A DNA stretch of 64,000 bases from Paramacrobiotus metropolitanus. Its lineage: Eukaryota > Tardigrada > Eutardigrada > Parachela > Macrobiotidae. Position numbers and translations under genes: made by a program. Below are positions 35,751 through 46,800 of the stretch, one piece after another (the stretch's first letter is position 1; every line of letters begins with the position of its first letter). The stretch covers positions 372,001 through 436,000 of the forward strand of contig NW_026570320.1 of assembly GCF_019649055.1 (NCBI RefSeq). The letters run 5' to 3'. The notes under the pieces were generated by a model. It made no database searches. It saw nothing but the letters and a program-made list of their open reading frames with translations, and was not told the DNA's origin.

Positions 35751-37137
35751 ATGGGTCTTAAAGTAGTTGCAGCACTCTTGATTGCATCCTTTTCCTGCGC
35801 TTCCGCCCAACAAGCTTGTGGCTCGAACGGTGTGGCGTGCATAGGACTGCCGCATGCCTGCATTAACGGTGCGGATACATCGAAATGTGATGTCGTGGCC
35901 AAAGTGTCGCCCAGTTCCGCATCACCGAATTCAGTCAGGATAGAACTGTCAGGTGTACCGAATGGACCACAGAAGCTGGGAAGTCCGGCCATCACCAGCC
36001 GATGGGTTGCTGTGGGCTTTTCTGAAGTACAAAAAACAGTTTTTAATTTATGCGTTTGATTTTGGAAGAAAGCCGATAAATTTTCGTTGCTCAGAATGGA
36101 ATGATGCCAAAGTCATCCGTGGTGCACTGCTTTGAGCAGAAAGGTCAAGCAGTATCGAAACTCACATGGAATATTCCTGATGGAAATTTGAATATCGGAT
36201 TTGACGGCGTTGACGTAAGTAGATTTACAGTGCAATGGCACCGTAACGTTTTTGTACTTAATAAATTACAAAATGATGAGTAAACAGATAGCACTAACGT
36301 TTCGGACGTTCGGTAGCGCCTTCTTTTGGAAGCACTTAATTCATCCCGAATATGTAGAGTATTAGGTGGCGATTGAATTGATTAGCCGCACTACGTATCC
36401 TTATGGTAGATTGTGAGTCATCTGTGGGGAGTTATAGAAATAGGTAGCCAAATGCAAGCTTAGTTCTCAAAAATTTTTGCGTTTAAGATCCTTTGAAAAA
36501 CAGTAAAATGTGTTCATTTTAGATTCTATGAGTTTCTAACTCTTACAAGGGCAGTAGCGTAAGTGAGAAATTCAAGGTAAATACCTGAACGCGATATTGC
36601 GTTTCGATTAACGACACATTCTTTATAAAATCTAATCAGTGCATACTTGTGCAATTAAGCTGTTCTCCTTCTGGCGCGGTTTTCGCGTCGGTACTTGTAT
36701 ACAGTAAATTTTGATGAAATACGGTATTCAACAGTTTTTGGTTTGATGGCTTCGTCGATATTATATGAGCGCTTAATTGTAATTGAATTGTACATTTTTA
36801 GCAATCGCCATTAAGCGTTGTTAAAACATCTCTGGATGGATCCGGAATCCAGTGTACCGTGGATTTAAAGAAGCAGTTCACCAACAGTGGGACACCAGTA
36901 GACCTTTCGAAAAAATACTTTCTTATCGCTGCTACCGGGCCTTTGTTAAGTGGTATGTGAAATGATGGTTTATTGTGCTTTATATGTTTATCATACTTTT
37001 ATATTATACGAGTATTCTTTAAAGGCTTCTGAATCGTGGTATTAAGTATGATGCAGTGTTGATTGATTTCTGCAGATTCGCTAAGCGTTCACGATTTCGC
37101 TCCGGAATCCAGTGCTCCTACCAGTTTCTCGTTTTGA
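35751..37137 (+). CDS. secreted DOMON-domain protein, copy 1
   Basis: Exons 35751-36026, 36095-36214, 36802-36952 and 37076-37137 give a 202-residue protein. A signal peptide (MGLKVVAALLIASFSCASA) is followed by a cysteine-containing N-terminus (QACGSNGVACIGLPHAC) and a DOMON-like beta sandwich. The marks are SRWVAVGFS, then NGMMPKSSVVHCFE in the next exon, WNIPDGNLNIG, and IQCTVDLKKQF. DOMON domains bind heme or sugars and occur in secreted or membrane redox proteins; the ligand here is unknown. There is no transmembrane or cytochrome b561 part, so it is a free secreted domain. It is a tandem duplicate of the gene at 37713 with identical exon phases and middle-exon lengths. Confidence 0.82.
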
Positions 37138-37712
37138 ACGCATTACTTACATATCCTAACACTCTTTCGACAATTAGCCTGATGCCTCAGTTTTTCCTTT
37201 TTGCGAATGTTTTATCACGGCTGAAATTTTAACTGAAATACCTTCTCTGTCAGGTTTTATCCGGGGTGCATTACCTTTATTTTCTGCTGGAAATAAAGTA
37301 CCATACCTCCTGGATATTCATTGTCACAAAACTTGCGTTCATTATTGCAAGCAGTTTTTATACAACCTTAATTAGCTTTTTGCTTGTAGGTGTATTTGTA
37401 GATTTATATATGAGTTTATTGGTTATTATGAGCTTTTTGACCGTTTTTGCTTCTGCTGTGCCGACATAAATCATGACAATCGTCGGTGTCGGTGCGAGCT
37501 GTCATTAAAAGAATGACCGCACGCAAGCGTTGTTTATGCATTCGCTGGTCAGTAGACTCGCTTTTGTTCTACAAATTAATGTTTCTTGCTAACGGCGAAT
37601 ATACACGTCGATGTGCCAGCACTCTGCTTGAAAGCGAGCGTAGGTACTTCTTCCATTTGGAAATAACCTCTTGAAGGATAACATACACTTCGAAGTGCAC
37701 CTCGGCATCAAA
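37138..37712. other. spacer between the two DOMON genes
   Basis: This contains the 3' UTR of copy 1 and the promoter of copy 2. A hydrophobic 67-codon ORF at 37266-37469 has no relatives I recognise and no splice support, so it is not called. Confidence 0.5.
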
Positions 37713-38710
37713 ATGGGTTTCGCATCGCTGGCATTCCTGATAAGTGCGTTATTATCCTACGTATCCGCACAGCAGGCGTGCGGATCCAATGGAGTAGCAT
37801 GTATTGGACTGCCGAATAACTGCATCAGCGGTGCGGATACCTCCAAATGCGATCTATTCGCCAAGGTCTACATTAGCCCGGCGTCCAGCTATTCCGTCCG
37901 TATTGAACTGACGGCTGTGCCGAATGGTCCGCAGAAATTGGGAAATCCGTCCTCCATTGTTAGCCGATGGATCGCGGTCGGCTTTTCTCCAGTACGGACA
38001 ATATGCATAATGATATCTTCTGAATCACTGTTTTTAAATTTATGTACAAGTGTCAAGACTCACGCAAACGTTTTCATAATTTGATAATTTGAATTCAAGT
38101 TTATAATAATTCCTGCGATTAAACGGAAACTTGCGATCTAGAATGGAACTATGCCAAACGCAGCGGCGGTGCACTGTTTCGAATTGAACGGACAAGCGTC
38201 AGCCAAACTGACATGGAATATTCCTGATGGCAAGGTCAACATTGGTTATGCTACCATTGACGTAAGTTTTGAACGATCTGATAGTGGTGACCATTAATTA
38301 TGCCACACAATATATTGAATATATTGTTTTCCTTCAGTTAACTTTTTGTCTGCTCAAACAATGTATACTTGCACTCTGTGCTTATTAGACTTATACGTAC
38401 ATATGCGTGTCGATTTTTCCAGCAATCACCGCTGAGCGTTGTGAAGACTTCTTTGGATGGATACGGACTTCAGTGCACCGTTGATTTGAAGAAACAATTC
38501 ACCATTGCCGGTGTAAACGTGGATCTCTCGCAAAAATACTTCCTTATCGATGCTACTGGCCCTGTACAAAGCAGTAAGTCAAGCAAGTCTAATGATTTGA
38601 TAAAATTACTTTACTTGTTAGTAATCAAAGGCAATTTTGTCGTAGATGGCACTATGAGTGTGCATGATAAACCACCTGGATCAAGTGCACCGAATAACTT
38701 CTCGTTTTAA
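37713..38710 (+). CDS. secreted DOMON-domain protein, copy 2
   Basis: Exons 37713-37991, 38142-38261, 38423-38573 and 38646-38710 encode 204 residues. The layout matches copy 1: signal peptide (MGFASLAFLISALLSYVSA), QACGSNGVACIGLPNNC, SRWIAVGFSP, NGTMPNAAAVHCFE, WNIPDGKVNIG, LQCTVDLKKQF and the shared tail SSAPNNFSF. Exons 2 and 3 have the same lengths (120 and 151) as in copy 1, while the introns differ, especially intron 2 (587 bp in copy 1 against 161 bp here). This points to a fairly old duplication with constraint on the protein. An upstream in-frame extension to 37671 exists, but the signal peptide sets the start at 37713. Confidence 0.82.
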
Positions 38711-39988
38711 TTTCCTGCAATAACCTGCTGGATACTGGAGTAGATATACGAAGTGTGTAATTTTTTTAATACGATGATGTACTGGGTATGATTGCTGCTT
38801 TGAATTTAAGTTTATCACTGTGGATTTAATTGCCGATGTTTAAAAAAATATAAAACCGTTCGGAGTGACTGGATATAACGGATACCGTCATGCATAAGGT
38901 CATGCTGAGCATTCCCTTGCCGTACAGTAAATGGCGAGTTGGATAAAATTAGGTTATTGTTAACTCAATTATAATACCTGGCCGGACAGCACTTATTACA
39001 ATGGCATTGGAGCTTGTACGAAGTACTTGATTACGCTTTCATGGGATGAAAAACCGTAACTGGATGCTCACTACTAGTATATGTTAGCAAAATCAAGAAG
39101 TCATTGACTTTCGATTTTGTTTTCGCTGATCAGTGCATTCCGTATTTCATCTGCTCAGATTGCAATCGCCATAAGTGTGTGAGCATTCATTTTAACGACG
39201 TCAAATGAGGCGTGGATACTGGGAAGTGGAAATACTTAAGTAATTTGCAATTTTCAGTAGCTTACTGTACTTAATTAAGTTTGTTTGCGAGACAGTACAC
39301 CTGAAATACGCGGTAACTGATGAGTTATTCTGTTCTGCACCTGCATAAATTTTGACATGAGCGTAAGAACTTATCGCAAAATTAAAACATGCAGTTTTAA
39401 CAACGGTGCACTTATATGCCGTATACGCGCAAATATGGGAATTCAATAGAGTTTTTCTGTTAGCTACATTTCGTCATGTACAGGTCAAATTGTCAAAGTT
39501 CGTAATTGTACTGCATTTATATAATTCATATAAATCTTGTAGTGCAGAAAAATATAAATATTGTAGTGCAGAAAAATAATAGCATTATTTGTACAGAATA
39601 CATACCGGCGAAATCGTTATTAATTATATTATTTATGACTTGAATTTCCTTGATTTCCTTTCCTTGTCACCGTGATAAGATACTATCATTTTCGCACAAT
39701 TACCACCACGTTAGTAGTTTGTATATTACTAACCGGTAAGTTGTTAACACCACAGCTGGCGTTCGTGCGTCAATCTCCGGTGGACCGGTAATCAATGCTT
39801 ATTTTATCGCTTAGCCAGCAGTTACGGATAATGCGAAAAGGCATTCATAGATCACACTATCGCCGCAAAATAAAGTTGTAAAATTTGTCAGGTCCGCAAA
39901 AAAAGATCTATTAAAGAAAGGTGATCGTACTGCATGTTGTTACAATTTGCAAATTCACCTGACAGAAGTCAAGTGAAAATTTGGGAAA
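38711..39988. other. intergenic region
   Basis: No supported gene. A short direct repeat of TTGTAGTGCAGAAAAATA occurs twice at about 39536-39580. The minus ORF at 39201-39446 has no supporting features. Confidence 0.5.
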
Positions 39989-40837
39989 ATGATCCACCGC
40001 AAGTTTGTTTTCTTGGCTGTAACTCTTAGCATTGCCTTCTGTGCACAGTGCGCCTATGCCGCAAGCGCACCGCAATATCTCTATCAGTTGCAAAATGCTC
40101 AGTTCAGCAAACTTCGTGACAGTAACTGCAAATACTACGTCGTGGATCCTGATGATTCCGAATTGACCGCCAGCCAACTGACCACTCTAAAAGGGCAAGG
40201 AAAGGTCATCTTGGCTTATATTTCCATTGGCGAAGCGGAAACTTATCGTGACTATTGGCAGTCATCGTGGAAAGAGGGCAATCCCGCCTTTCTGGAGAAA
40301 GAGAATCCCGACTGGGGCGGAAATTATAAAGTGAAATTCTGGATGCCAGAATGGCAGACCATCCTTCTGAATTTCTTACGCACTCATATTTTGCAAAAGG
40401 GTTATTCGGGATTGTATTTGGACATTATCGACGCGTACTATTACTTCGAAAATCAACGTCCATCCGCAAAGCAAGACATGGTCAACTTTATTTCGCGAAT
40501 TCGCGCGGAAACTCTAGCGGTTATTCCAGGAGGAAAAATTTTTCCTCAAAATGCCGTGGAGTTATATGAAAATGTGGGATATCGTCAGTTGATGGACGGC
40601 TTTGGCGTTGAAGATACTTGGATGGATGGCGACAAAATGCAGCCGAGTCAACAGACGAAATATGTATTGAATATCCTGAAGCAGGCTAAGCAGGATGGGA
40701 AGGTTGTTCTTGCTGTCGATTATCCGAAGAAACAGAACAATATCTGCACGTTTTATCAGAAGTGCAATGCGGAGGGACTCATTTGCGGAGCATTTGATCG
40801 AGATCTTACAGGAAAACTGCAGACCTGCAACGCCTAG
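39989..40837 (+). CDS. secreted GH114-like glycoside hydrolase (TM1410-type), intronless copy 1
   Basis: This single exon of 282 residues starts with a signal peptide (MIHRKFVFLAVTLSIAFCAQ...). The rest matches the TIM-barrel family of endo-alpha-1,4-polygalactosaminidase and MJ1477/TM1410 proteins. The marks are KYYVVDPDDSELTASQL, GKVILAYISIGEAETYRDYW, KFWMPEWQTILL, GYSGLYLDIIDAYYYF, IPGGKIFPQNAVELY, GFGVEDTWMDG and VVLAVDYPKKQNN. Asp in YLDIID and Glu in GVEDTW are the likely acid residues. The family degrades galactosamine polymers in microbes; the animal substrate is unknown. The total lack of introns beside intron-rich neighbours and the mainly microbial family suggest horizontal acquisition or retroposition. 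A polyadenylation signal, CAATAAAAAT, is near 41192. Confidence 0.85.
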   Translation: MIHRKFVFLAVTLSIAFCAQCAYAASAPQYLYQLQNAQFSKLRDSNCKYYVVDPDDSELTASQLTTLKGQGKVILAYISIGEAETYRDYWQSSWKEGNPAFLEKENPDWGGNYKVKFWMPEWQTILLNFLRTHILQKGYSGLYLDIIDAYYYFENQRPSAKQDMVNFISRIRAETLAVIPGGKIFPQNAVELYENVGYRQLMDGFGVEDTWMDGDKMQPSQQTKYVLNILKQAKQDGKVVLAVDYPKKQNNICTFYQKCNAEGLICGAFDRDLTGKLQTCNA

Positions 40838-41696
40838 TGCGTATTTCATCAGTCGTCTGCTCTAATTTTTTGCCAACTTGAGCCACATTATTACTGAGTC
40901 CAATATGTTTGCAATACCTTCGTAAATCCAAAATGTTGGGTAGTGCCCCTGCCCAATCATCATTACTGTTGTTCCTTATGCTCATTGCTCAGTGACCGTG
41001 TCAGTGAAAATTACAGGAGGCAAGGCCGGCTGAAAATTTGCTTTTCTCAGTTGGACTTTTTTGCCGTGGAAGAGTTACCATGTTAATTGAAATTTGTTAC
41101 ACGCTTACATGTAACCGGTCCTTTTGATAGTAGTATCAAATAATGAAATTCATAGATTTGATCGTATGGTACAGTAATACCAAATTCTACCAATAAAAAT
41201 AATTACTTGTTTTATACAACGTTCAGGGTGTGTAGGTCACTTCACTGTACGTACAGTACCATAACCATAATCGTTAAGATTTCTTATTTTTGAGCAAACT
41301 GATGCGATTCTCGAGCGTCAGCGCAGGTAATTACCAAAACTAAATTTAAAGTGCCTATTATACCGTTCGCTTGTTCACATTAATTATTAATGGAGCATGA
41401 GCGCAAAACATAGCCTTAAATCTCGATAGCCAATGAAGACGATCTCAAGGAAAACATATTTAAAAGCTACGGTTATAATATACAGAATACTTAAAAATAA
41501 AATTTCGGCGACAGCACTGCTTTACAGTTTACACAAGACGATTTTATTCGGCGTGGACGATAAAGGTCAAGAGCAGCTGCTACAGAAGTTGTTTGAATGC
41601 TGTACGTCAACAAAGATCCAATAATAAAGGGGATGCCTGCAGTGGCCTCGGTGACCTTTTCGGACCAGGGGAATATGTAATGTGAAAATAAATGCA
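40838..41696. other. tail-to-tail spacer of the GH114 pair
   Basis: Both 3' UTRs lie here. Short ORFs at 41433-41624 and 41491-41709 overlap on opposite strands with no coding signal. Confidence 0.5.
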
Positions 41697-42544
41697 CTAT
41701 GCATTGCATGTCTGGAGTTTTCCTTTAAGATCTCGATCGAACGCTCCACACACGAATCCTTCCGCACCGCATTTCTGATAAAATTTGCAGATATTGTTCT
41801 GCTTCTTCGGGTAATCGACAGCGAGAATAACCTTTCCATCCTGTTTGGCTTTTCGTAAGGTTTTCAGTACGTAGTTCGCTTCCTGGCTCGATTTTAGCTT
41901 GTCGCCATCCATCCACGTGGACTCAACGCCAAAGCCGTCCATCAGTTTGCGATACCCGGTGTTATCATACAGCTCCACGGCATTTTGTGGAAAATCTTTC
42001 CTCCTGGAATAACCTTTAGAGCTTCCGTGCGGATTCGAGAAATAAAATCGATCATGTCTTGCTTGGCGGACGGACGTTGTTTTTCAAAATAATAGTACGC
42101 GTCCACAATGTCCAGATACAATCCAGAGTATCCTTTTTGCAGAATGTGAGTGCGTGAAAAATTCAGAAGGATAGTCTGCCATTCTGGCATCCAAAATTTC
42201 ACTTTATAGTTGTTTTCCCACTCAAGATTTTCTTTTTCCAAAAACGCGGGCTTGCCCGGCTTCCACGACGATTGCCAGTAGTCACGATAAGTTTCTGCTT
42301 CGCCAATTGAAATATAGGCCAAAATAACCTTTCCCTGTCCATTCAAAGTGGTCAGTTGGCTACCAGTCAATTTGGAATCATCGGGGTCTACCACATAATA
42401 TTTATAATTACTGTCGCGAAGTTTACTGAATTTGGCATTCTGCAGTTGATAAAGATACTGCGGTGAACTTGCGGCATGAGCATAATGCACGCAAGAAATA
42501 AAGTTAAGAGAAACGGCTAGAAACAGAAAACTGCGGCCAGTCAT
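41697..42544 (-). CDS. secreted GH114-like glycoside hydrolase, intronless copy 2, one frameshift
   Basis: This is the inverted paralog of the gene at 39989, highly similar along the whole length (for example SSPQYLYQLQNAKFSKLRD, YISIGEAETYRDYW, GYSGLYLDIVDAYYYF, GFGVESTWMDGDK, CGAFDRDLKGKLQTCNA). A signal peptide (MTGRSFLFLAVSLNFISCVH) opens it. The frame breaks after VIPGGKIF because the T run is one base shorter than in copy 1 (minus strand, 41994-41991). Restoring it gives 282 residues, the same length as copy 1, so the rest is not degraded. It is either a sequence error or a very recent mutation. Like copy 1 it has no introns. Confidence 0.82.
41991..41994 (-). other. single-base deletion in the GH114 copy 2
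   Basis: On the minus strand copy 1 has five T here and copy 2 has four. The two halves of copy 2 lie in different frames and both align end to end with copy 1. Confidence 0.85.
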
Positions 42545-42919
42545 CTTTTATAATTTCCGCCCTGTTGTTCACGTGAAATATTATGTGAAATTGTGAACGG
42601 GAAAGTTTGAGGTCACAGCTTTCCTTTAATATCTGTAGAGGTTTGTTAAGAACACGGCGAATTTCACAACTCTAATAAGAATTGTATTCAATCGTACCAT
42701 AAAAAATCGTAGGATAAGCCATAATTTACGTCGTGAGCGAGTACGTACAGGGGTACGTACTCGTCGACGTAATAATTGTCGACAAGATATGCCGCGGACG
42801 AGATTACGCCATAACATAATACAGGAGCATATGGCAAGAGCAAACACAGGGAATTTCTTCCAGAATTTTAAACAAATCAGCCACTTGGTGAAATCAAGAA
42901 CTTATCTGTCTGTAACTAT
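42545..42919. other. promoter side of GH114 copy 2, with GTAC hairpin
   Basis: This holds the probable promoter of the minus gene. An 11-bp perfect hairpin, CGAGTACGTAC with loop AGGG, lies at 42738-42763. No coding evidence. Confidence 0.5.
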
Positions 42920-43414
42920 CTATACGTGAGTACAAAATCGCGTTCGACGAACGTACGTACGTACGTACGTACGTTCGTACGTTTCATTTATTGTTGGCCA
43001 CGTACGTACGTTAACGTTACGTACGTGGAAGTGGTCGTTCAAACCAAACCATTGAAGGTCAGCGTGAAACTGTGCATCTAACACAATAGCATAAGATTTT
43101 TCCGAAGGCAACAAGTTGATCATGCGCCTTAGAAATAAGCGGCCGACAGGGATACACTTAGCGGCAAACTGCAACTTCCCAATGAGACTTTGTAGCTCAC
43201 GATTAGTGCATGAAGTACGATCGACCCAGGAATCAAGAACGGAAATAATTTCAGCTAATTTCTTCTCTGGTAAAGAAATAGTACCAGCTACAGAATGAAG
43301 CTGAATACCAAGAAACGTTATTTGAGTTGCAGGCCCAGCTGTTTTGTCAGCAGCTAACGGGGTACCTAGCTCTTGTACGTGGGTAGATGCAGGAACATCA
43401 ACTGTGGTTTTAAT
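42920..43414 (-). mobile_element. reverse transcriptase / RNase H fragment of a DIRS/Ngaro-type retrotransposon
   Basis: On the minus strand a frame is open from 43414 down to 42920. It reads QITFLGIQLHSVAGTISLPE, then ELQSLIGKLQFAAKCIPVGR and LFLRRMINLLPSEKSYAIVL, and ends ADLQWF. The FLGI...L...KL..I, the SLIGKLQFA..CIPVGR.FLRRMI and the DLQWF blocks are typical of the thumb and RNase H side of tyrosine-recombinase retrotransposons. The upstream RT catalytic part is missing and the reading runs into a GTAC microsatellite on the 3' side. It is a truncated, inactive relic. Confidence 0.75.
42950..43030. repeat. GTAC/ACGT microsatellite
   Basis: There are several runs of (ACGT)n/(GTAC)n, including an uninterrupted block at about 42953-42976. 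A near-palindrome, CCACGTACGTACGTTAACGT..., begins at 42999. The repeat is self-complementary and marks the broken 3' end of the retrotransposon fragment. Confidence 0.85.
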
Positions 43415-45006
43415 TTACACTCATTTCATGATAATTTAAGTTCGTACTGCTATGTCTAAATTGCCACTGCCTCGTAATATTAGCAGTTCATTCAGCTACG
43501 GGGAAATTAAGTCCAGAATTACTACAGTACGACTTTCGGCTTGCCACTTTCAAACATATAGAAGTACTTGTACAATATAATGTTATAAAAGTGCTCACAG
43601 TTCACATCCATTACTGCAAACTGTGCCATAAAATATACAATCTAGAGTAGTATGTGGCAAATGTACAGATATCAGCGAAAACTAATTCAAGTGAATTAGT
43701 AACGATAAATTAATTTATGTTACGTGCTAACCGCAGGTATGATTACTAAGTAGAGTAGTAGTACGGTGAAGGCTTCGGCTATTCCGTGCTCTGGTGATAA
43801 TTAAATACCACATAAGCTGATCTGGAAGTCTAGTAAGCACTTACGGTACAATTAGCTGTGGCCAGCTGAATTTCTTTGTTCCCAGGCATTCATTTATGTT
43901 TTCTTTTAGCATTATTTCTCGTGTGCACTGTGCATTGGTCCAGAGTTTCGTTTACAGTGTTCATATCTTTGGTCCTGCGCACAGTTGCATGTTGCGCCCA
44001 GAGATTTTCCAGTTCCCCTCATACAGTGTCCTCCTGCGCATGAGAAATTTTGCGTGGCAAACACCCACAATTATTATGAATTCTTTCCAACCGATGTCCT
44101 GTATCAGGCTAGCTGTAGTAGTATGGATTGATCGCATGACCTTTCTTATGTCATGCATGTAATAAATTTCTGATGCCCTGCGTAAAAAATGTTTAACCAA
44201 TAACGACCATTTAATTTATTATTTATTATCTATTTTAATTTATTTATTTGCAATAAGTGCGGCAAGAGCCGCACTTATTGCAAAACAGAAAGACATTTTT
44301 TGTATGAAGTATCGTGCTAATGCTGTGTAGTGTCATCTGTCATGTACTGTTGCTCAAGACGTGAGACACAAGTACAGGATAACACAACAATGACATCGCA
44401 TGGTCGACATGAACATTTAATAGTGCTTTGCCTTCAATCGGTTTTGGTTGTACAAGATGCACACAAAGTGTGCACGAACCGGACAACAAATACAGGTAGT
44501 AGTGTTGTTAATATTAATACTCTACAGTATGTATTGTTGTTAACCTCCTAACCATTGTTTGTTAGTCAAACAATTGTAAATCCCAGCGGTAACTGCTGTT
44601 AGATGTTTTGTCATATCGTAATTTATACATTCACAAAAAAATCCGCAGATGCAAGAAGCAAATTAACGATAAAGAGTTACCATTGCGTTAGGGAAAGATT
44701 GTTTTTTTCATACTGACCAATCATCTTCGGCCATTAATGAACAAGCTTACCGAACTGAAATTTATCAGTGCTGACAATCATGATTGCATCTGCATACTTG
44801 CAGTATCGAGCATTATGTTCGAATTTCAGTATAGCCGCTGGTCGCTATGTCTCGCACGTCGCAAGCATTTACGAATTTGCAGTCAAAATTAATGATTCAG
44901 TTAATTTTTAAAATTCTTATCTAGAGTCAACAAATGAGCGCAGCCTCCTAAACCAGTCCAGAAATATCAATAACATTAGCATTCCATTCATTAAGTTTGT
45001 GAGACA
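43415..45006. other. intergenic region with hairpin
   Basis: No conserved gene is seen. The minus ORF at 43961-44200 could be more retroelement debris but has no diagnostic motif. A perfect 14-bp stem hairpin lies at 44250-44281. The right end contains the ninjurin promoter. Confidence 0.45.
44250..44281. repeat. perfect 14-bp stem hairpin
   Basis: GCAATAAGTGCGGC is followed by AAGA and then by its exact complement. Confidence 0.85.
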
Positions 45007-45661
45007 ATGTCTAGTATTTCGGGAAACAGACATGTCGTTGACGGGTCTCAAGAAGTTCGGGAGACAGACAGCAATGCCACTCTTCCCGCGGACGCTGTTT
45101 CGGATGGATCGTCCGCGGTTAAAGTACGTATTAAACAGATTCTGTTTTTACAGCTTTACTGGGAGAATATAATTTTCTTTATGTTAGCAGTCCCTTCGGG
45201 ACCCGGAAGCTGCAACCGAAGAAGCTCAGAAAAGCGGCACGATGACACCGTTCTCATTTTTCACAACCAAGCGCGTGGTACTGGGACTCATGGATGTCGC
45301 ACTGTTAACAGCCAATGCAACGCAGCTGCGTGATGTTATGGAACTTCCTTATCATCCCTTCAAATGTGGAGCCTTCATTCTGCTGGTTATCTCCATTGTT
45401 TTTCAGTTGCTGGCAACTGGAATATTTTTGGCGGTGTATTGGTGGGACAACAAAAGCTATGATAAAGAGCGTCCGTTGATCATTGATCCACAGCGTCGAA
45501 TGATTCTGGATATCTTTTTTGGCCTTTTGTCCTTGCTGGGAATGGGTTGCGTTGTTGTGATTCTAGCTGCCAACATTTTTATTGCCGCTTTTTTACCGAC
45601 ACCATCCGATCACTTTACTGGACACGGAATGACTAACACGAGCAAGTGCTTTTTCGAATGA
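45007..45661 (+). CDS. ninjurin family membrane protein
   Basis: Two exons (45007-45123 and 45191-45661) join in phase 0 to give 195 residues. After a polar N-terminus of about 75 residues the ninjurin core begins: GLMDVALLTANATQLRDVM, then a membrane helix (FILLVISIVFQLLATGIFL), a short polar loop and a second helix region (CVVVILAANIFIAAFL). Ninjurins are small plasma-membrane proteins that mediate adhesion. In vertebrate NINJ1 they oligomerise to rupture the membrane in lytic cell death. The conserved LMD.ALL.ANA.QL motif makes the family call secure; NINJ1 and NINJ2 cannot be told apart here. An AATAAA lies at about 45999. Confidence 0.93.
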
Positions 45662-46800
45662 AAATGCGATACTTAAAATGAGTACCTACTTGTTGTCTAT
45701 TACTGATGTGTGTGTTTAACATTGCTGTTAAATAGTGTATTAGTACCTTATTGAACTTATTGTCTTCGTTGAATCATTTTAACGGTGTGGATGGAGCCCG
45801 GTATATTGCAGTAACCCGTGTTAAACTTTATGCTTCGCTCGCGAAACTGTTTTGTTATTTGAATGCGTCGACTTCGACGCTGATTTACCTGACTTCGTGT
45901 ATTGTACGTACAGAATGCAAGAAGAAGTATTGCACCTCTATTTCAGTAAATTTCAAGCGATTGCGGTTTCCTCTATGATGATTAGTATAATAGCAGAATA
46001 AATTAATACAATGCGCATAGTCATACTCTCAGGTCACCCCAGGCGTTACAAAAACGTTACCCGTTACACTTATAAGCACACGAACTACGGTACAGATGTA
46101 ACTAATTTAATTTAAAATCAATTAGTAAATACTGTAACTCATAGTTTAATAACTTATTACCAAAATGTACAAAGCGAGCTTCACTCAACAATAACAATCA
46201 AATGAAGAATTTGTCCCAATTAACATGAGAAGGGACTGTGCATACTGCATAGCACACTCATAGCATTACCACGCATAATCTCCAAACTTAAACGCTGAAA
46301 CAAAAAACAAGTAGAGCGACTCTCGTAACTTATAGAGTAAGTAATAAAACGCCTGCAATACAGTACCCGTAGTTTTTGTTTTCGACGGCACACTCGGTCG
46401 GTACCAGCTGCGGGTATTAAAACAGTTCGCGCCGGTATATGTTTGGGTCAATTGTGTGTGTGCACCTATTATTAAGCCGAAATTTTTATTGATTGATTTC
46501 AGTGGCATCTTCTGGTTGCTAACAGGTATCAAGCAGTGCGACAGGCTATTGGGAATTCCATGAAATATCTAGGGAATGAGTTTTTGATTTACATATCTGT
46601 TTGCCTTGTCTACAATGTTGCAGCTAAAAAAATTATATGCATACAAAATCCAATAGTCAATCAGCCATCTTCTCGGTTATGTCATTTATAATTTAATCCA
46701 CACCAGTGGCATTCTAGTTTTGCGGACGAGTTTTAGTTTTGTCGACTGCATGGTTCAGATGTGAGGGGATCATTTACAATAGAAAAACTTGCGATAAAAA
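45662..46800. other. intergenic region
   Basis: This contains the ninjurin 3' UTR and the promoter of the next gene. The ORFs at 45751-45978 and 46266-46532 (minus) show no motif or splice support. Confidence 0.5.

Noticed and set aside
37266-37469. Hydrophobic 67-codon ORF between the DOMON genes
   Set aside because: T-rich sequence easily yields such ORFs; there is no promoter, splice or homology support.
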